From the NCBI RefSeq assembly GCF_002288925.2, contig NW_022098069.1, forward strand, positions 71,590,099 to 71,654,098: DNA of 64,000 nt, given 5' to 3'. The position numbers and the translations under genes are program-made. Source of the DNA: Delphinapterus leucas (Eukaryota > Chordata > Mammalia > Artiodactyla > Monodontidae). Under the pieces are notes generated by a model. That model was not told where the DNA came from, searched no databases, and saw only the letters and a program-made list of their open reading frames with translations. Of the stretch, positions 10,808 to 24,292 are shown one piece after another. Each line of letters begins with the position of its first letter. Within the stretch, counting starts at the first letter, position 1.

Positions 10808-12395
10808 ATATGGATATTTGCTTATTCCTCAAATCTTTGGATTAATATCAAATTAAAGTTTGTACAAGTTTGAGGAGCCTAAGTTTAGCTTATAAGGGTC
10901 TTATGATTTTTATATCAAGTAAATTGTTATGATAGAGGGGGAAAAACAAAATAAATATTAAACTGCATATAGATGATACAATTAATTTAAAAATCTATTT
11001 CTCTTTTGGGCTGTGCAGCTATTTTTGTTTGTTTTCAATTTGTTTGTATTGATAAGGACTGACTCATTGAAAGTAGCTATTAATTATACAGCAGACCACT
11101 CCTATGAGACTTAGCCTATCCTGCACCATAGTTTGGTTCAGAGCTGTGTGTGACCTGATTTTAATCTGTATTATCATTTGTGAGTGACCATGGTAACAAT
11201 TGTATTATGTACTTATACAACTGTCTTATTTCTCAGAGTCTCCATATTTAGTCTTCAATAGTTTATGCTCAAATATTTAAAAATTCTTTTTCCTTCCTCA
11301 AGGAATTAACAAAACAAAACAATTTTCTGAGATGGCCTTTAGGATTTGAAAAACATATTCTTGTTGCTTTTGTTTTTCAGGATGGGTTTTTCTGTCAGCG
11401 CAAATAATCACCAGTGTTTTTTTTTTAATGTTATAATTTAATAATTTGTCTAGAGTTATTTAGCAGTGAACAGCTCCAATCTACTGCCGCTGATAGGTTC
11501 TAGATTTTTCATCTTTGGTCCTCTTCTCTTTGATATTCACTGAGAATTGTGGGGTTATTTGATATCAGTTAAAAGTTGTACAAATAAAATATTAATAGAC
11601 TATATATATATGTGTGTATATGTATATGCTGAAAAACATGGCAGCCGCTTTAAATTGGCTTGGGTTATTATGTGAGTCATATTAGACTAGTCCACAGTTT
11701 GAATAGAAATACTTAAATTATAATAGCATTCTTTCTTAAACTAGGTATATTTCCCAAGGTAACCTATAATAGTAAAATCTCTGTAAGGTGCCTGATATCC
11801 AAATTTCCAAATGATAAAACGTGGCCTTATTCAAAGGGGATTGCTGATAGTTAATTCTGCAGTTGTCCCTTTCTTTGATTTGTACCTCATTATTCATGTA
11901 AATTACTATCTTCTTAATTTGCTCTTTATTCTCATCTACATTTAAATTGGGCACAGGAGAAATTAGGACAGCAACATCTGGCTTTAAGGAAATAGAAATA
12001 GTTATATAACTAAATGTATAACTAAATGTCATCATCAACAGACTGCATTTTGTTCTATTACACATACTATTTGAAACAGTCACACCAGATACACCAAACA
12101 GAAGGAACAGCACCAAAGAACAAATTAGTTCACTCTACAAAGAATGAGAAACATAAATCCAACAGTCCTATCATATTCACTTCAGTTATATTCTGGCTGA
12201 CTGAGAATTTAGAATACAAATTTATAATTGTATGAAACATCTCAAATATTTTTTCCTTTTCCTTTTATGAAATATAGAAATAATGCAGATACGTGACAAA
12301 AACATGGCTCAAATGATAAGAAAGCCTCAAGATGAAAATCTCTTCCTCTATCCTAAGAGGATAGTCGTTCTTCCTAGAAAATAACACTGTCAACT
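10808..12395. other. Low-copy intergenic DNA
   Basis: AT-rich sequence with a short TA/TG tract near 11602-11630. No gene or identifiable repeat. The 126-codon minus-strand frame at 11736-12116 has no recognisable domain and a composition typical of chance. Confidence 0.5.
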
Positions 12396-12402
12396 TCCAG
12401 TG

Positions 12403-12616
12403 GTTTTTTTTTTTTTTTTTTTTGCGGTACGCGGGCCTCTCACTGCTGCGGCCCCTCCCTCCGCAGAGCACAAGCTCTGGACTTGCAGGCCCAGCGGCCG
12501 TGGCTCACTGGCCCAGCCGCTCCGCGGCACGCGGGATCCTCCCGGACCGGGACACAAACCCGCGTCCCCTACATCGTCAGGCGGACTCCCAACCACTGCG
12601 CCACCAGGGAAGCCCC
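12403..12616 (-). mobile_element. CHR-1-type SINE, antisense
   Basis: The T-run at 12403-12423 is the A-tail, and the head (ggcttccctggtggcgcagt in reverse complement) ends at 12616. Short flanking repeats tccagtg (12396-12402 and 12617-12623) are the likely target-site duplication. The body is more diverged than the other copies. It sits a few bases from the 3' end of an antisense L1. Confidence 0.9.
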
Positions 12617-12642
12617 TCCAGTGTTTTTTGAAGTTACTTTTT

Positions 12643-14688
12643 TAAAAAAATTGAAGTGTAACATATTAGTTTTGGGTGAACAACATAGTGATTCAAAATT
12701 TTTGGATTGATTCAATATTTTTATAGATTATACTCCATTTAAAGTTATTTTAAAATAATGGCTATCTCTGTGCTGTACAATATATCTTTAGAGCTTATTT
12801 ATTTTTACATAATAGCTTGTACCTCTTAATCCCCTACCCTTATCATACCCCTTCCCCCTCCCTCTCCCCACTGGTAACCATTAGTTTTCTTTTTTCTATA
12901 TTTGTGAGTCTGTGTCTATTTTGTTATATTTATTCATTTGTTTTATTTTTCAGATTCTATATAAAAGTTATAACATACAGTATTTGTCTTGCACTGTATG
13001 ACTTATTTCACTAAGTATAATACTTTCTAGGTCCATCCATGTTGTTGCAAATATTAGAATTTCATTCTTTTTTATGGCTGAGTAAAATTCAATTATATAT
13101 ATTATATATTATATATATAACTTCAATTATATATATATATATAATTGTATATATATAACCCCACTTCTTCTTTAACCAATCATCTGTTGATAGACACTTA
13201 GGTTGCTTCCATATCTTGGCTGTTGTAAATAATGCTGCTATGAACATTGGGGTGCATGTATCTTTTTAAGTTAGTGTTTTCACTTTCTTCAGATACATAC
13301 CTAGGAGTGGAATTGCTAAATCATATGGTAGTTCTATTTTTGGTATTTTGAGGAACCTCCATAGTGTTTTTCATAGTGACTGCACCAATTTACATTCCCA
13401 CCAACCGTATACTAGGGTTCCCTTTTCTCCACCTTGCCAATATTTATTTGTAGACTTTTTGAGGATAGCCATTCCAACAGGTGTAAAGTGATATCTCATT
13501 ATGGTTTTGATTTGCATTTCTCTGATGGTTAGAGATACTGAGTATCTTTTCATATGCCTGTTGGATATCTGTATATCTTCACTGGAAAAATTTCTTTGGT
13601 CTTCTGCCCATTTTGTAATCTGGGTGTTTGTTTTTTTGATATTGAATTGTATGAGCTGTTTATGTATTTTAGATATTAACCCCTTATTAGTCATATCCTT
13701 AGTTGTTATTTAAGGGATTTTCTCTTGTTTTTTTGATTGAAACAAGTTCTCTGTCTTCTCATTTTGCTTAACTTTCTCTGTCTCTATGAATTTAGTTGAA
13801 ACAGTTACCTATCCTAGTCTTGAATGGGTGTCCTTGTGTGGGTGTGTCTCTATACAGTCTGTGTATGCCCAGTGACATTGGTGGGAGACCTGGATCTGAG
13901 ATGAGCATGAGTCATGTCTTTCCCCAGGGTGTGCTGGCAGCTGTCACATTGGTAGGAGTTAGGGCTGGAGATGAAGGGGCTGGAGCCAGAGCTAGGTATG
14001 AGCCAGGGCTTCTCCTCTGCTCAGTGGCCAACACCACTCTACTGGGGACAGAAGTTGCTGGGGCAGAAGCCCCGAGGTTCAGGTCTGAGCTGGCCCCGTT
14101 CCCTCTGAGTATTTGCTTTTGGCACCTTCACCCCATAGGGGAGCAGTGCTGGTGTAAGAGAGTCTGGAGTAGGCACTTGGCATGGGTCAGGGCACAGGTT
14201 GTGGCAGTCCCTTACTCTTGTGTGGAGCTGCCTTGCTGACCATGTGGGACAAAGCAGGTGCTCAGCTTGGGTGGGGCTCCACACTGTTCTGGTTGCAGAA
14301 AATCTGCCAGTGTCACTTGCAGTTTTAATCTGCTTCTTCTGCCATGTTTCAGGAGTAAGCAGTGTGTGTACACTTTTCATGAGTGGAGTCTAGGTTTCTC
14401 ACAGCTCTCCTGTCAGTCCCACTGGTTTTCAAGCCAGCTAAGGGGACTCATCTTCCTGGTTTCAGATGGCAGGCCTGGGGCACCCAATGTGTGGCTCAAG
14501 CCACTCACTACTCAGGGAATATCTCCACCTGTGTAATCTCCCTCATCTTCTTTGTCTCCTACCAGGGACACAGATCCAGACCTGGTTGCTTCACTTCCCT
14601 TCTTACCCAATTCTGTGTAGATCTTTCTTACAGCCTTGGTTGTACAAGTGTTTTTCTGCCAGTCTCCAGTTAGTTTTCAGTGAGATCT
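12643..14688 (-). mobile_element. Antisense L1 reduced to its 3' end plus a 5'-region-like block
   Basis: Reverse-complement reading gives a GC-rich block (14688 down to about 13740) that resembles an L1 5' region, then directly the C-terminal part of ORF2 (about 13725-13090) and the 3'UTR (to 12643). The central ORF1/ORF2 sequence is absent. Matching flanks ttgaagttactttt (12629-12642 and 14689-14702, allowing one T) look like one target-site duplication, which would mean a single insertion that lost its middle. A TA tract lies at 13094-13155. The 5'-block identity is inferred, not searched. Confidence 0.7.
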
Positions 14689-14701
14689 TGAAGTTACTTT
14701 T

Positions 14702-15924
14702 AAAATTGATGTGGTATACATATCTTATAATTACCGAAGTATCAATTTTTGATACACCTATTTTTTTCTCCACTGTAAGGATTTCATTCTTACTACCTCT
14801 ACCTCCCTGGTTTACTCCTAAAGAATTTCACCCTTTCTTTGCTTGTAATATCTCTTTTCAAGGTGTGCTTGGAAAGCTCAACTCTATTATTTGCCTCTTT
14901 AATGCAATCTAGAAGCTAAGTTTGTAAAATTTTTCACCAATGTCTACTGGAAGTACACTTGATAGAATAGTAAAGTCATAAACATATGTCACATATGAAC
15001 TGGCTTCTTCATTTACATATTTTTTCCACTAGAGGGTATAGAATTTGTAAAACAAAATAAAACAAAAACTGGGCAACCTAGGGGATTACACAGATATCAG
15101 TTTCTTCATACTGTAAAATGGGGAGTATAGACGAAGTGATTGCTAAAATAATTTTCATATTCAATGTGTGAAAATAAGTCCATATGATAGATCTTGGTTT
15201 TCTAGCACTATTTCTAGGAATACATACCCTAACCAGATGATTCTCTAAGTCTGATTGAATTGAAATATGTATTTCTTCAATAAAATTAGATAATTCTAGT
15301 AATTACAGATCAATGCCACATTATCCAAACAACTTATATTTTTCTGTTTTCTTTGCTTATGAAATTAACTTCTATTCACAATTTAGCTTCCCACAAAGGA
15401 TTTTCCACAATAAATTGATGTACACTCACATCTGGCAGACACTATTTTTTCCATACATAAAAACATAGTCAACAAATAACTTTTTAGGATCTATGTTATC
15501 CAGGCACTGTACTAGGTGATGGATGTGCAAAAAATATAATACAAACATAAATATTGAATAAAGTAAAATACAAACAAATATAAATACAAAACTAATTTAT
15601 GCCAAGGAATTGTAATACAACATAGCAAAATACAATTATTGAAATATCCACAGAGTTATCTGGGAATGAAGAAAGTGGATCTTGATTCAGACAATGGGAA
15701 CAGAGTGAGAAAGACACATAAAAGGAAATAATACTTTGCATGGGCTTAATTATACGCTATTCAGTGTCATTGGAATGTAAGACTTGGTTTGGGGGATTAA
15801 CATTGAGGCTAAGAGCAGGAGTTAGAATTTTAGTGCTTACCAAAGAAATATAAACTAGGCATAAATGACCTTCTTACAACTTCTAATTTATAAGAAATTT
15901 GACAGGCTATATTGAGTTGTCAAA
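14702..15924. other. Low-copy intergenic DNA with a possible old LINE fragment
   Basis: Mostly unassigned. The part at about 15465-15800 contains 'ccaggcactgtactaggtga', a phrase typical of ancient L2-like repeats, but it is too diverged to name. Confidence 0.4.
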
Positions 15925-15935
15925 AGAAACATAAA

Positions 15936-16150
15936 GGGCTTCCCTGGTGGCGCAGTGGTTGAGAGTCCGCCTGCCAATGCAACGGACAGCGGTTCGTGCC
16001 CCGGTCCAGGAAGATCCCGCATGCTGCGGAGCGGCTGGGCCCATGAGCCATGGCCGCTGAGCCTGCGCGTCCGGAGCCTGCGCATCCGGAGCCTGTGCTC
16101 CGCAACGGGAGAGGCCGCAACAGTGAGAGGCCCGTGTACAGCAAAAAAAG
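15936..16150 (+). mobile_element. CHR-1-type SINE with a 15-bp internal tandem duplication
   Basis: Flanked by an 11-bp target-site duplication, agaaacataaa (15925-15935 and 16151-16161). The segment gcctgcgcgtccgga (16061-16075) is repeated at once with one change (16076-16090). The other six CHR-1 copies in this window have it once. The A-tail is short. Confidence 0.93.
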
Positions 16151-16744
16151 AGAAACATAAAATATTGCTTTTTAAATAAAAACTTATGGTATTTCATAAT
16201 GCATGTTTGCTATAATTAAAAATAATAATAATAAGGAGATGTCAAAGAAATTTGACATTTATAAAACACACTGTTGGATAACTTAAAAAACCTCCCAGAG
16301 AGTATATTATTTCTATCAATGATGAAGTAACTAGTATAGGACTAGATTCCCCATGATAACCAACTATAAATCTGGACAAAATATATTAAATAATTATTTT
16401 CATACATTAAACGTTAGATAGTGAAGGACTATGATTCGAAGTATAAGGGAAATAAGAAATTTGGTTCATGTTTATCCTGACTTTCAACCAACACTGTCTG
16501 GACTGTGGCACAGTGAAAGGAAGACTAAATCATAGCAGTCTCACTGAGTTGAGAAAACTGAGTTCAAGGCTGCTGGGGTGACAGAAATTTGCATGGTAGA
16601 AAAATAGGGACCTATACAGAAAAAGAAAGTCCTAAAAGTCTTTCCTTGAATTATTGGCAAATACTAAGCTGCAGATGCTGTGGAAAAGAGTCCATAAAGT
16701 TAGGGAAAGAATGGTTATCAGGAGCTGTGAGCTGGGGAATAAAA

Positions 16745-16746
16745 AC

Positions 16747-16778
<32 letters not shown>

Positions 16779-16826
16779 CTTATATGTATATATATATATA
16801 TTTATATATTAATATATACTATATGT
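16745..16826. repeat. TA-rich microsatellite
   Basis: Imperfect (TA)n with TTTATA interruptions inside the 5' part of the old L1. Confidence 0.9.
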
Positions 16827-19350
16827 ATTATGAACAGACACAACTGAAAAATGTTCATATTCCAAAAAGCAAGAATGAAGAGTCCTCACTGAATAGCTGG
16901 ACATTGAATAGAATTCAGAAGTTGTGACATTGGAATAGAACTACTCTAACTCTTGAATAAAGGCTCCTTTATTTTTACCCTAATTACACTTAAAAGCAAC
17001 CATTGAATGGATCAAGCTAATGTGCAAATAAACTAATTGACTGCCATGAAAAACCTCAAAACTCTCAAAAGGGAGAAAAAAAATTATACATACACTAACA
17101 TAGCACTCATTATGTCCAAAATCCAATAAAATAGTACTAGATATGTGAAGTAGTAGAAAAATGTGTCCCATAATAAGAAAAGTAAGTCCATTAAAATAGA
17201 CACAGAACTGTCAGAGGTAATGGAATTAGCAGGCAATAATTTTAAAAGATCTATTCAAATTTGTTCAACTATTTAAGAAAAAAACATAAAGATAATGAAA
17301 GAACAACTGTAAAATCTCCTTAGAGGAATAAACACTGTAAAAATAAATCAAATGTGCATTTAAAACAGCAAAATTAGATACCCAAAGTGAAATTTTCAAA
17401 GATGGGCTCATAAGCAAAAGAATCTAATAAATAAAATATTTGAACATGAATAAGGGGAAAAACTGAATGCTTCAAACTGCTTCAAACTGAAATATAAAGT
17501 TAAAAAAAAGGAAGAGAACAGTTTCAGGGCACTCTGGGAAAACATCAAGTAGTCTCATGCATGTAATTGACATACAGTAAGAAAAGAGAAAATTTCAAGC
17601 AAAAAAACAGTAATGGCCAGATATTTCAAATTTTAATATAAATATAAATCAACAGTTTTAAGAAGCTCTATCAACATTAAGCAAAATATACATAACAAGA
17701 TGAACATTAAGGTACATTATTAAAAAATTGCCCAAACCAGTAATAAAGAGGAAAACTTTAAAAGAACTAAGGGGAAAAAAAGACATATTACATTTAGAGG
17801 CACAACATAAAGGATATGTTTTTAATAAAAAGTTTATATTTAAAAATCTTTAACCTATAACTACATATCCAGCAAAAAATATGCTAGGAAAATGCAGAGG
17901 AAATAAAGACATTTCTAACCAAAGAAAAGCTATGAGAATTTTGTGCCAGCAAAACCTGCACTGTGTCCAGTATTTATGATGATATTTAAGACAAACTGAT
18001 TGTAAAGACACATATGGACTCAAAGGAGAATGAAAAATGGTATACCAAACAAACACAAATCATGAAAAATGGAGAGGCTGTATTAATAATAAAATTAATT
18101 CTAGAACAAGAAAGATTACCAGAAGTAAAACAGACATTTCACACTGATAAAAGTTCAATTAATCATGAAGGGATAACAATTCCAAAAATACGTGTATATA
18201 GCTTCAAATATTGTCAAAATATGAGGACTGAAGTGATAAAGAAGCAAACTGAGATTATAGTTGGAAATGTCAACATCCCCCCTCAGTCATTTATGGAGTA
18301 AGTATATAGCAAATCAGTAAGGGTGTAAAAGACTTGAGAAACACTATTAACCAAGTAGAATTAACTGACATTTATAGAAAATTGCATCCAATCACACAAT
18401 AGACTACATTTTTTTTCAACTACACATAGATGGCTGACTAGAATAGGCCATGTGCCAGACCATAAAATAATTCTCAATAAATATACAAGTTTTAAGAATG
18501 CGTTTTCAAAACAGTCGTATTATATTGGAAATCAGTAACCAAAAATCTATAAAACCGTCAACTATTTGGAAATTAAGCAGCATAATTTTAAATAATCTAT
18601 CAATTAAGGAAGAAATCGTATAAGGGAAATTAGAAAATATTTTAAAATAAATGATAATAACATATCAAAATGTGTGAGATGTAGCTAAATTAGGGCTTAG
18701 AAGCTAACATAAATGCTTATAGAAAAGAAGAAAATTTTAAATCTGGTGACGTAAATGTCTACCCTGAGAAGCTAGAAAAAGAACAGCAAATTAAATTCAA
18801 AGTAAGCAAAGAAAAGAAGTGGTAAACAGAATTAAGTCAATTAAACAGCAAATGGAGAAAACAGAAATAATTAACAAAAACAAAACTTGATTCTTTAAAA
18901 AAATTAATAAGATTGGTGAATCACTAACTAGACTAATCCAGAAAAATATGGAAGACACGAATAATTTAGGAATTAAATTTAAAAATCACTATAGATTCTT
19001 CAGAAGGATAATAAAAGAATATTATGATAAAATTATTAATTCACCTAGAAGATTTGGACAAATTCTTTGAAAATAAATTACTAAAATTTTCATAGGTTAA
19101 ATTTAAAAAATAATAATCTTATATATTAAAGTAATTGCATTTTAATTACAAGCTTTCCAACTAACAAAACTCCAGGCCAAAAGGCTTATCAAAATACTAT
19201 GCCAAAAAATTACAAGAAAAAAAATTTTACAAAAGCTCTTTGATAAAGGAGCAATAAACACTTCTCATCTTACTTTATATGGCCAGTAATTCCAAAGACA
19301 TTACCAAAAAAAGAAAAAAAATACACACTAATATCATCCACTGATATTGG

Positions 19351-19530
19351 CCTGGGGTTAGCAAACATTTTCTTTAAAAGCTCAGGGAGTAAATGTTTTA
19401 TACTTTGAGGGTCATATTATTTCTGTTGAAACAGCTCAACTCTCCCATAGCAGTGTAAAAAGTCATAGAGTATATGTAAATGAATTGACATGGCTAAGTT
19501 CCAATAATATTTTATTTATCAGACTAACCT
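19351..19530 (+). mobile_element. hAT-Charlie-like non-autonomous DNA transposon fragment
   Basis: Contains the ggttagcaaacattttcttt... and gagggtcatatt phrases of a common mammalian hAT MITE (consensus style 'ggcaaactttttctgtaaag'), then 'ccaataatattttattta'. It interrupts L1 RT sequence. Flanking gatattgg (19343-19350) and gatttagg (19533-19540) could be a decayed 8-bp duplication (6 of 8 match). The far terminal repeat is missing or diverged. The subfamily was not determined. Confidence 0.6.
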
Positions 19531-21869
19531 CTGATTTAGGTGCTATAAGCTATAAGTCCTAAACAAATATTAGCAAAACTCAGAGCCACACTTTTTAAAT
19601 TCAAAAATCAAACAATATAATTCATCATATTCATTAAAGGAGAAACAAGAACATTCTATCAATAAATTTATAACGTGTCAGAGAAATCTAACACACTCAT
19701 AATAAAAATGACCAGCATTCTAGCAACAGAATAAAAGAAATTCTCAGTTTGATAAAGTGCATCTACAAAAAACAAAACAAAATAAAACTATAGCTAGCAT
19801 CACAACATATGTTAAAGAACTGAAAACTTTCCCTTTAAGATTGCAAAAAAGACATATATGTCTGTTTATCATTTCCATTCAAACTGGAGGTCCTATCCAG
19901 TATAATACGTCAAGAGAAAGAAAAAAAAAAGTAATACCAATTCAATAGGAACAAACAGTTACCTGTATTCACAGAGGACATAATCTTGTATGTAGAACAT
20001 CCTAAGGAACAAAAAAGAAAACAATGCAACAAGAAAAAAAACCTACCAGTGCTAGTAAAAGAATTTAGCAAAGTGATAGAATAGTGGGTTAATTTATGTG
20101 TGTGTATGTGTGTGTGTGAGAGACTGAATTGGAATTGCAGTTGCAATATCAGGCACAGCATTATTTTTTTAATAGGATATAGTTACATATAAATTTAATA
20201 ATGTTTAGGAATTATACAAAGAAAAATACAAATTATAAATTAATAGCAAAGAGGTACCTGGAAAATGCCCATACATTTGCCACCTAAGCATCCTATTTGC
20301 ACATAACCAATAGAACAAAAGAAAAATTTGAAAGTAAAAAAAAGTTCTGAATGATATTAAAGATACATTATATTATAAATTGTAGCATGTAGCTAAACAA
20401 AACCACATTCAGGGAAACCTAAAGAAACTTAAACAAACAGGGATTTATACCCAGTAATAGAATGGAGCACTCAGTATTGTTTTGCTGCCAATTCATCCAG
20501 TTGATCTATAGATTTGATGCAATACTAATAAATATTTCAGCATGTTGTTTGTAGAAATTGTCCAACTAATTACAAAATGTATGTAAGAACCTCAAAGTAC
20601 TTAGAATAGACAAAAGTTGAAAAAGAAAAACAATGCTGGAGGAGATACATTATCTGAAATAAAAATTTGCACACATCTACATTTACCAAGCTAGTTAGTA
20701 TGGTATTAACATAAAGATAGACAACTAGATTAGTGGAACAGAATGGAGTCCAGAAGTTGGTTCACATTTACATGGTCAATTTGTTTTAAAACTTGGCACC
20801 AGAATGACTCAATAAAGACATTAAAGTCTTTTCAAAATATATGATGCTGGAACAGCTTGTTCTCTTGTTCTACAAGAAAGCAAGAAAATATCTTCTTAGC
20901 CTTAAGTAGGCAATTTTTTTTTTTTTCATAGAGGATTGAAGAAACAAACTACAGACTGGGAGAAAATATCTACAGTTCATTTGACAAGGAATCTGTATCC
21001 AGAATATATAACTGCTACAATTCAATAATAAAAACACAACCAAATTAAAAATTAGTCAAAAGATACAAAAAATTTCACAAAATAAGATAAATGCCCAATA
21101 AGCATATGAACAAGTGACCATTATTAGTCATCAGAGAAATGCAAAATAAGACCTCAGTGAGATATTACTACATATTTACTAGATTTCAGAAAGGCCATCA
21201 ACCTTCAATGTTGGCATAGATGTAGACATTAGTGATGGGAGAATAAAATGATTAAAGTCATCTTGGAAATTAGCTTCTCAGTTTCTCTTAAAGTTAAACA
21301 TAAAGTTTTTTTTTTAACATGACCTAACTATTCTATACTTAGTTATTTAAACAAGAGAATTGAAAACATATGTACACAAAAAGGTACACAAGGATGTCCA
21401 TAACATAACAGGGATATTCATAGTTGCTCAAAACAGGAAACATCCAATTGTTCATCAACTGGAGGATGGCTAGGAAAAATGTTGTATATCCAGGTAGTGG
21501 AATAACTCTCAGCAAATTAAGACAACAAAGGAATAAACTACTAATATGTACAAAAATTGATAAACGTAAGAAACATTTTTCTATTTAGCTGATCAAAAGA
21601 AGCCCCACACTCTGTAGTTAGATTAGAAATTCTGTTATAGTCAAAGAAGCTTTTGAGGAAACACAACAATGGTTGCTTCTTGACAGGTGGAGTGGGGAGA
21701 GGTGTGGAGTTTGGGAAGAAGCAGAAGGGCTTTTTCTCAAATGATGAAAATATTCTGTATTTTGATAGGAGTCTGAGTTATCATGTGAAAGAATTTTTTA
21801 AAATGTGTTGAATTATACACTTAAATTTTGTTCACTTTACTGAATATAAAATATACCTCAGTAAAAATA

Positions 21870-23535
21870 TCCCCACACCCTGATATATATGTTCAATGTC
21901 CAATACAATTTAGAACATATCAGTGAAACATGTTGTAAAGCATTGACCAGATAATGAGTCTTTGAAGCATTTTAAGCATGGAATTTATATGCTCACACTT
22001 TTCAACGATATGTTTGTATTTTTGATAGATTAATAAGGAGACTGCGTAGAGAAGGAAATAGAAATGAGCAATACTTGAGATAGAAAGTACACCTAAAATT
22101 AAGAAAATTACCTTTCATTTTACCATGCCTTTCATTTTAAAAAATAAACAAAATGGGTGATTTCTCTGGTAAGAATTACAAACCTACAAATAATAGCTAG
22201 ACAGATGTCTAATTGAGTCAACCTCAGAGAAGTATACAGTGAAAATTTAATAACTCAGTAGTCAGTATATTCTTGTGAAAAGTCAAATATCAATGATCTA
22301 AAAGAATATGTAGTTATCCATTTTATACATATTAGTGTATATCTGGCAATTCCAATCTCCCAATTCATCACACCACTAATAAGAATCTGATATATAAAAA
22401 AATAAATAAAATGAAATTCAAAAATTAAAAATTAAAAAAAATAAAAGAATATTTAGCAGTTTTATGAAATAAAAAGATTCATATTTCTACATATTCCATC
22501 CCTCATCCTAAAGTCATATTTTGCAAACATTTTGGATACATCAACCATCTTTAATACATAAGCTTACAGTTCTCCTTGAGCCTTTGTCATTTTATGATTT
22601 TGACATCATGTGTGATAAGTAAATCAAAGAAAAAGGAGAACACATCATCTTTTATATCATTATACTATTAAATTATAATAGTTATCCACTTAATATATTT
22701 AATGATGTTGATACTACTCTCCATACATAAAGATGAATTTAAAGGTTTTCTCTCATTTTTGATACTTGCTTTTTAATGTACTTCGTAAAATCATTGAAAC
22801 ATTTGACTTGATTTTAAATAAAATTTTTCAGTGGCATATTATTATAGTATTGATTTTGTGATTGGTTCTATATTAATTAAAATACCATAACCTCAGCTTG
22901 GCTTTTGCTGACAGTTCTAATTAAAGATGTTCTTCATGCCCCCCTCACACCTCATCACACAACATGCATTTTCATGAATTACTTTGTTTCATTTTGTCCA
23001 TGTTAATTATCCTTATCTGAAATATTTTTTGCTTACAAGTTATTTTCTATCTCCACTCACTATTATATACATTTTACAATGGCAGAGATTTTTCTTGTAT
23101 ATGTAACATCCGCAGTGCCTACGATATTGCCAGTTCATATTAAGCACTCTATAAATATTTGAATGAGTGATGAAACAATGAATGAATAAACTTTCTAAAG
23201 GTATCTAAGATAGTAGGCATGTATTCCATTTGTTCGATTACATTTCTTTTTTACTTTCATTTGTTAAACAGAAAAGAGAAAAAATTATGTTGTCAGTTCT
23301 TTTTCTTCTCGTTTTCCTGACTAATGTTGAAAAGTCTAGGGTGGAAAGGAATCAGAATTGTGGGATTGTAAAAATAATTGTTCAACTTGGTATTTTAAAT
23401 GATCATAACTACACTCTAATTCGTGTCACAGTGGGAGTAATTCTAGTTTTAAGACATGGATTGGAAAAATCTCAAGCTTCATTTCTTGCAATTTTGCATG
23501 TAAGTAGATAAGGAGGTTTAAGAAAAGGTCATTGA
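21870..23535. other. Low-copy intergenic DNA
   Basis: AT-rich with an A-rich low-complexity stretch at 22395-22450. One 93-codon frame (23230-23511) has no recognised domain. The only repeat I see is the MIR/L2-like end at 23110-23195. Confidence 0.5.
23110..23195 (+). mobile_element. MIR/L2-like 3' end
   Basis: 'gtgcctacgatattgccagt' followed by 'gcactctataaatatttgaatg' and GAATGAAT units is the usual 3' end of ancient MIR/L2 elements. Confidence 0.5.
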
Positions 23536-23730
23536 GGGCTTCGCTGGTAGTGCAGTGGTTGAGAGTCCGCCTGCCGATGCAGGGGACACGGGTTCATGCC
23601 CTGGTCCGGGAAGATCCCACATGCCGCGGAGCGGCTGGGCCCGTGAGCCATGGCCGCTGAGCCTGCGCCTCCGGAGCCTGTGCTCCGCAACGGGAGAGGC
23701 CACAACAGTGAGAGGCCCGCGTACTGCAAA
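23536..23730 (+). mobile_element. CHR-1-type SINE, almost tail-less
   Basis: Begins gggcttcgctggtagtgcag and ends at gcgtactgcaaaa with only four A. No convincing target-site duplication is seen. Confidence 0.9.
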
Positions 23731-24292
23731 AGTCTTTGAAATTACAACCATTTATTAAAGAAGTGATCTGTAGCCAAAGCCCCAAAGCTTCATATCTTGA
23801 TGAGCAGAGTAAGAACAGCTAAATCTGGTTCAAGTCAGCTTTAGGTAAATGATTATTAGATTCCATCAGCCAGTGATTCTGCCTTCTCTCATCGTGTGCA
23901 AGAAAAAACAAAACAACTAAACATCCCAGTGCCACACTCTACTTCTCTCAATATGGAATTAATTTTTGTACAAAAATCATATTAATCCAAAGTATTATAG
24001 AAAGACTCCAGATGAGCTTAATTACTCAAGAACCAGTTTGAATATGTTCCATCAAATAGTCTGAACAATCGTAGTTCAACCAAACAGCAAAAAAATTTTC
24101 CAAAACCATAGGTAGGTACTGGATACTGCTTTAATTTCTGTTAATTAAAAATGCTTGATCTACTATGGCAGATCCTGGTGTAAGATCCTTAAAAGAAAAT
24201 AATTAATCCATACAAGTTTGAGATACCTAATCTGTAGAGCTTGTGACCTGGTTTAATCAAGCTCTGGACATTATTGTTGACCTATCCAAAAA
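23731..24292. other. Low-copy intergenic DNA
   Basis: No recognisable feature. Confidence 0.5.

Larger units (their letters stand above)
16310..21868 (+). mobile_element. Old plus-strand L1 (L1M-type), heavily decayed
   Basis: Long A-rich plus-strand stretch with the order of an L1: a 5'-like region (16310-17200), ORF1-like sequence (17200-17950), endonuclease-like sequence (about 18000-18480), RT-like sequence (18480-20900, including the 'actaacaaaactccaggcca' segment near 19160), C-terminal ORF2 (20930-21560), and a 3'UTR ending near 21868. Stops in every frame show it is much older than L1A and L1B. Ends and subfamily are approximate. A TA-rich tract (16745-16826) and a hAT-like insertion (19351-19530) interrupt it. 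Confidence 0.7.

Noticed and set aside
11736..12116. 126-codon minus-strand frame
   Set aside because: No recognisable domain, and a composition typical of non-coding AT-rich DNA.
13796..14912. Series of plus-strand frames of up to 148 codons suggesting an exon cluster
   Set aside because: Most lie in the GC-rich leader-like block of an antisense L1 (12643-14688), and the last runs into adjoining AT-rich DNA. There is no conserved domain and no consistent splice sites.
23230..23511. 93-codon frame with a hydrophobic start
   Set aside because: There is no family resemblance or splice/promoter context, and its length is within chance expectation for AT-rich DNA.
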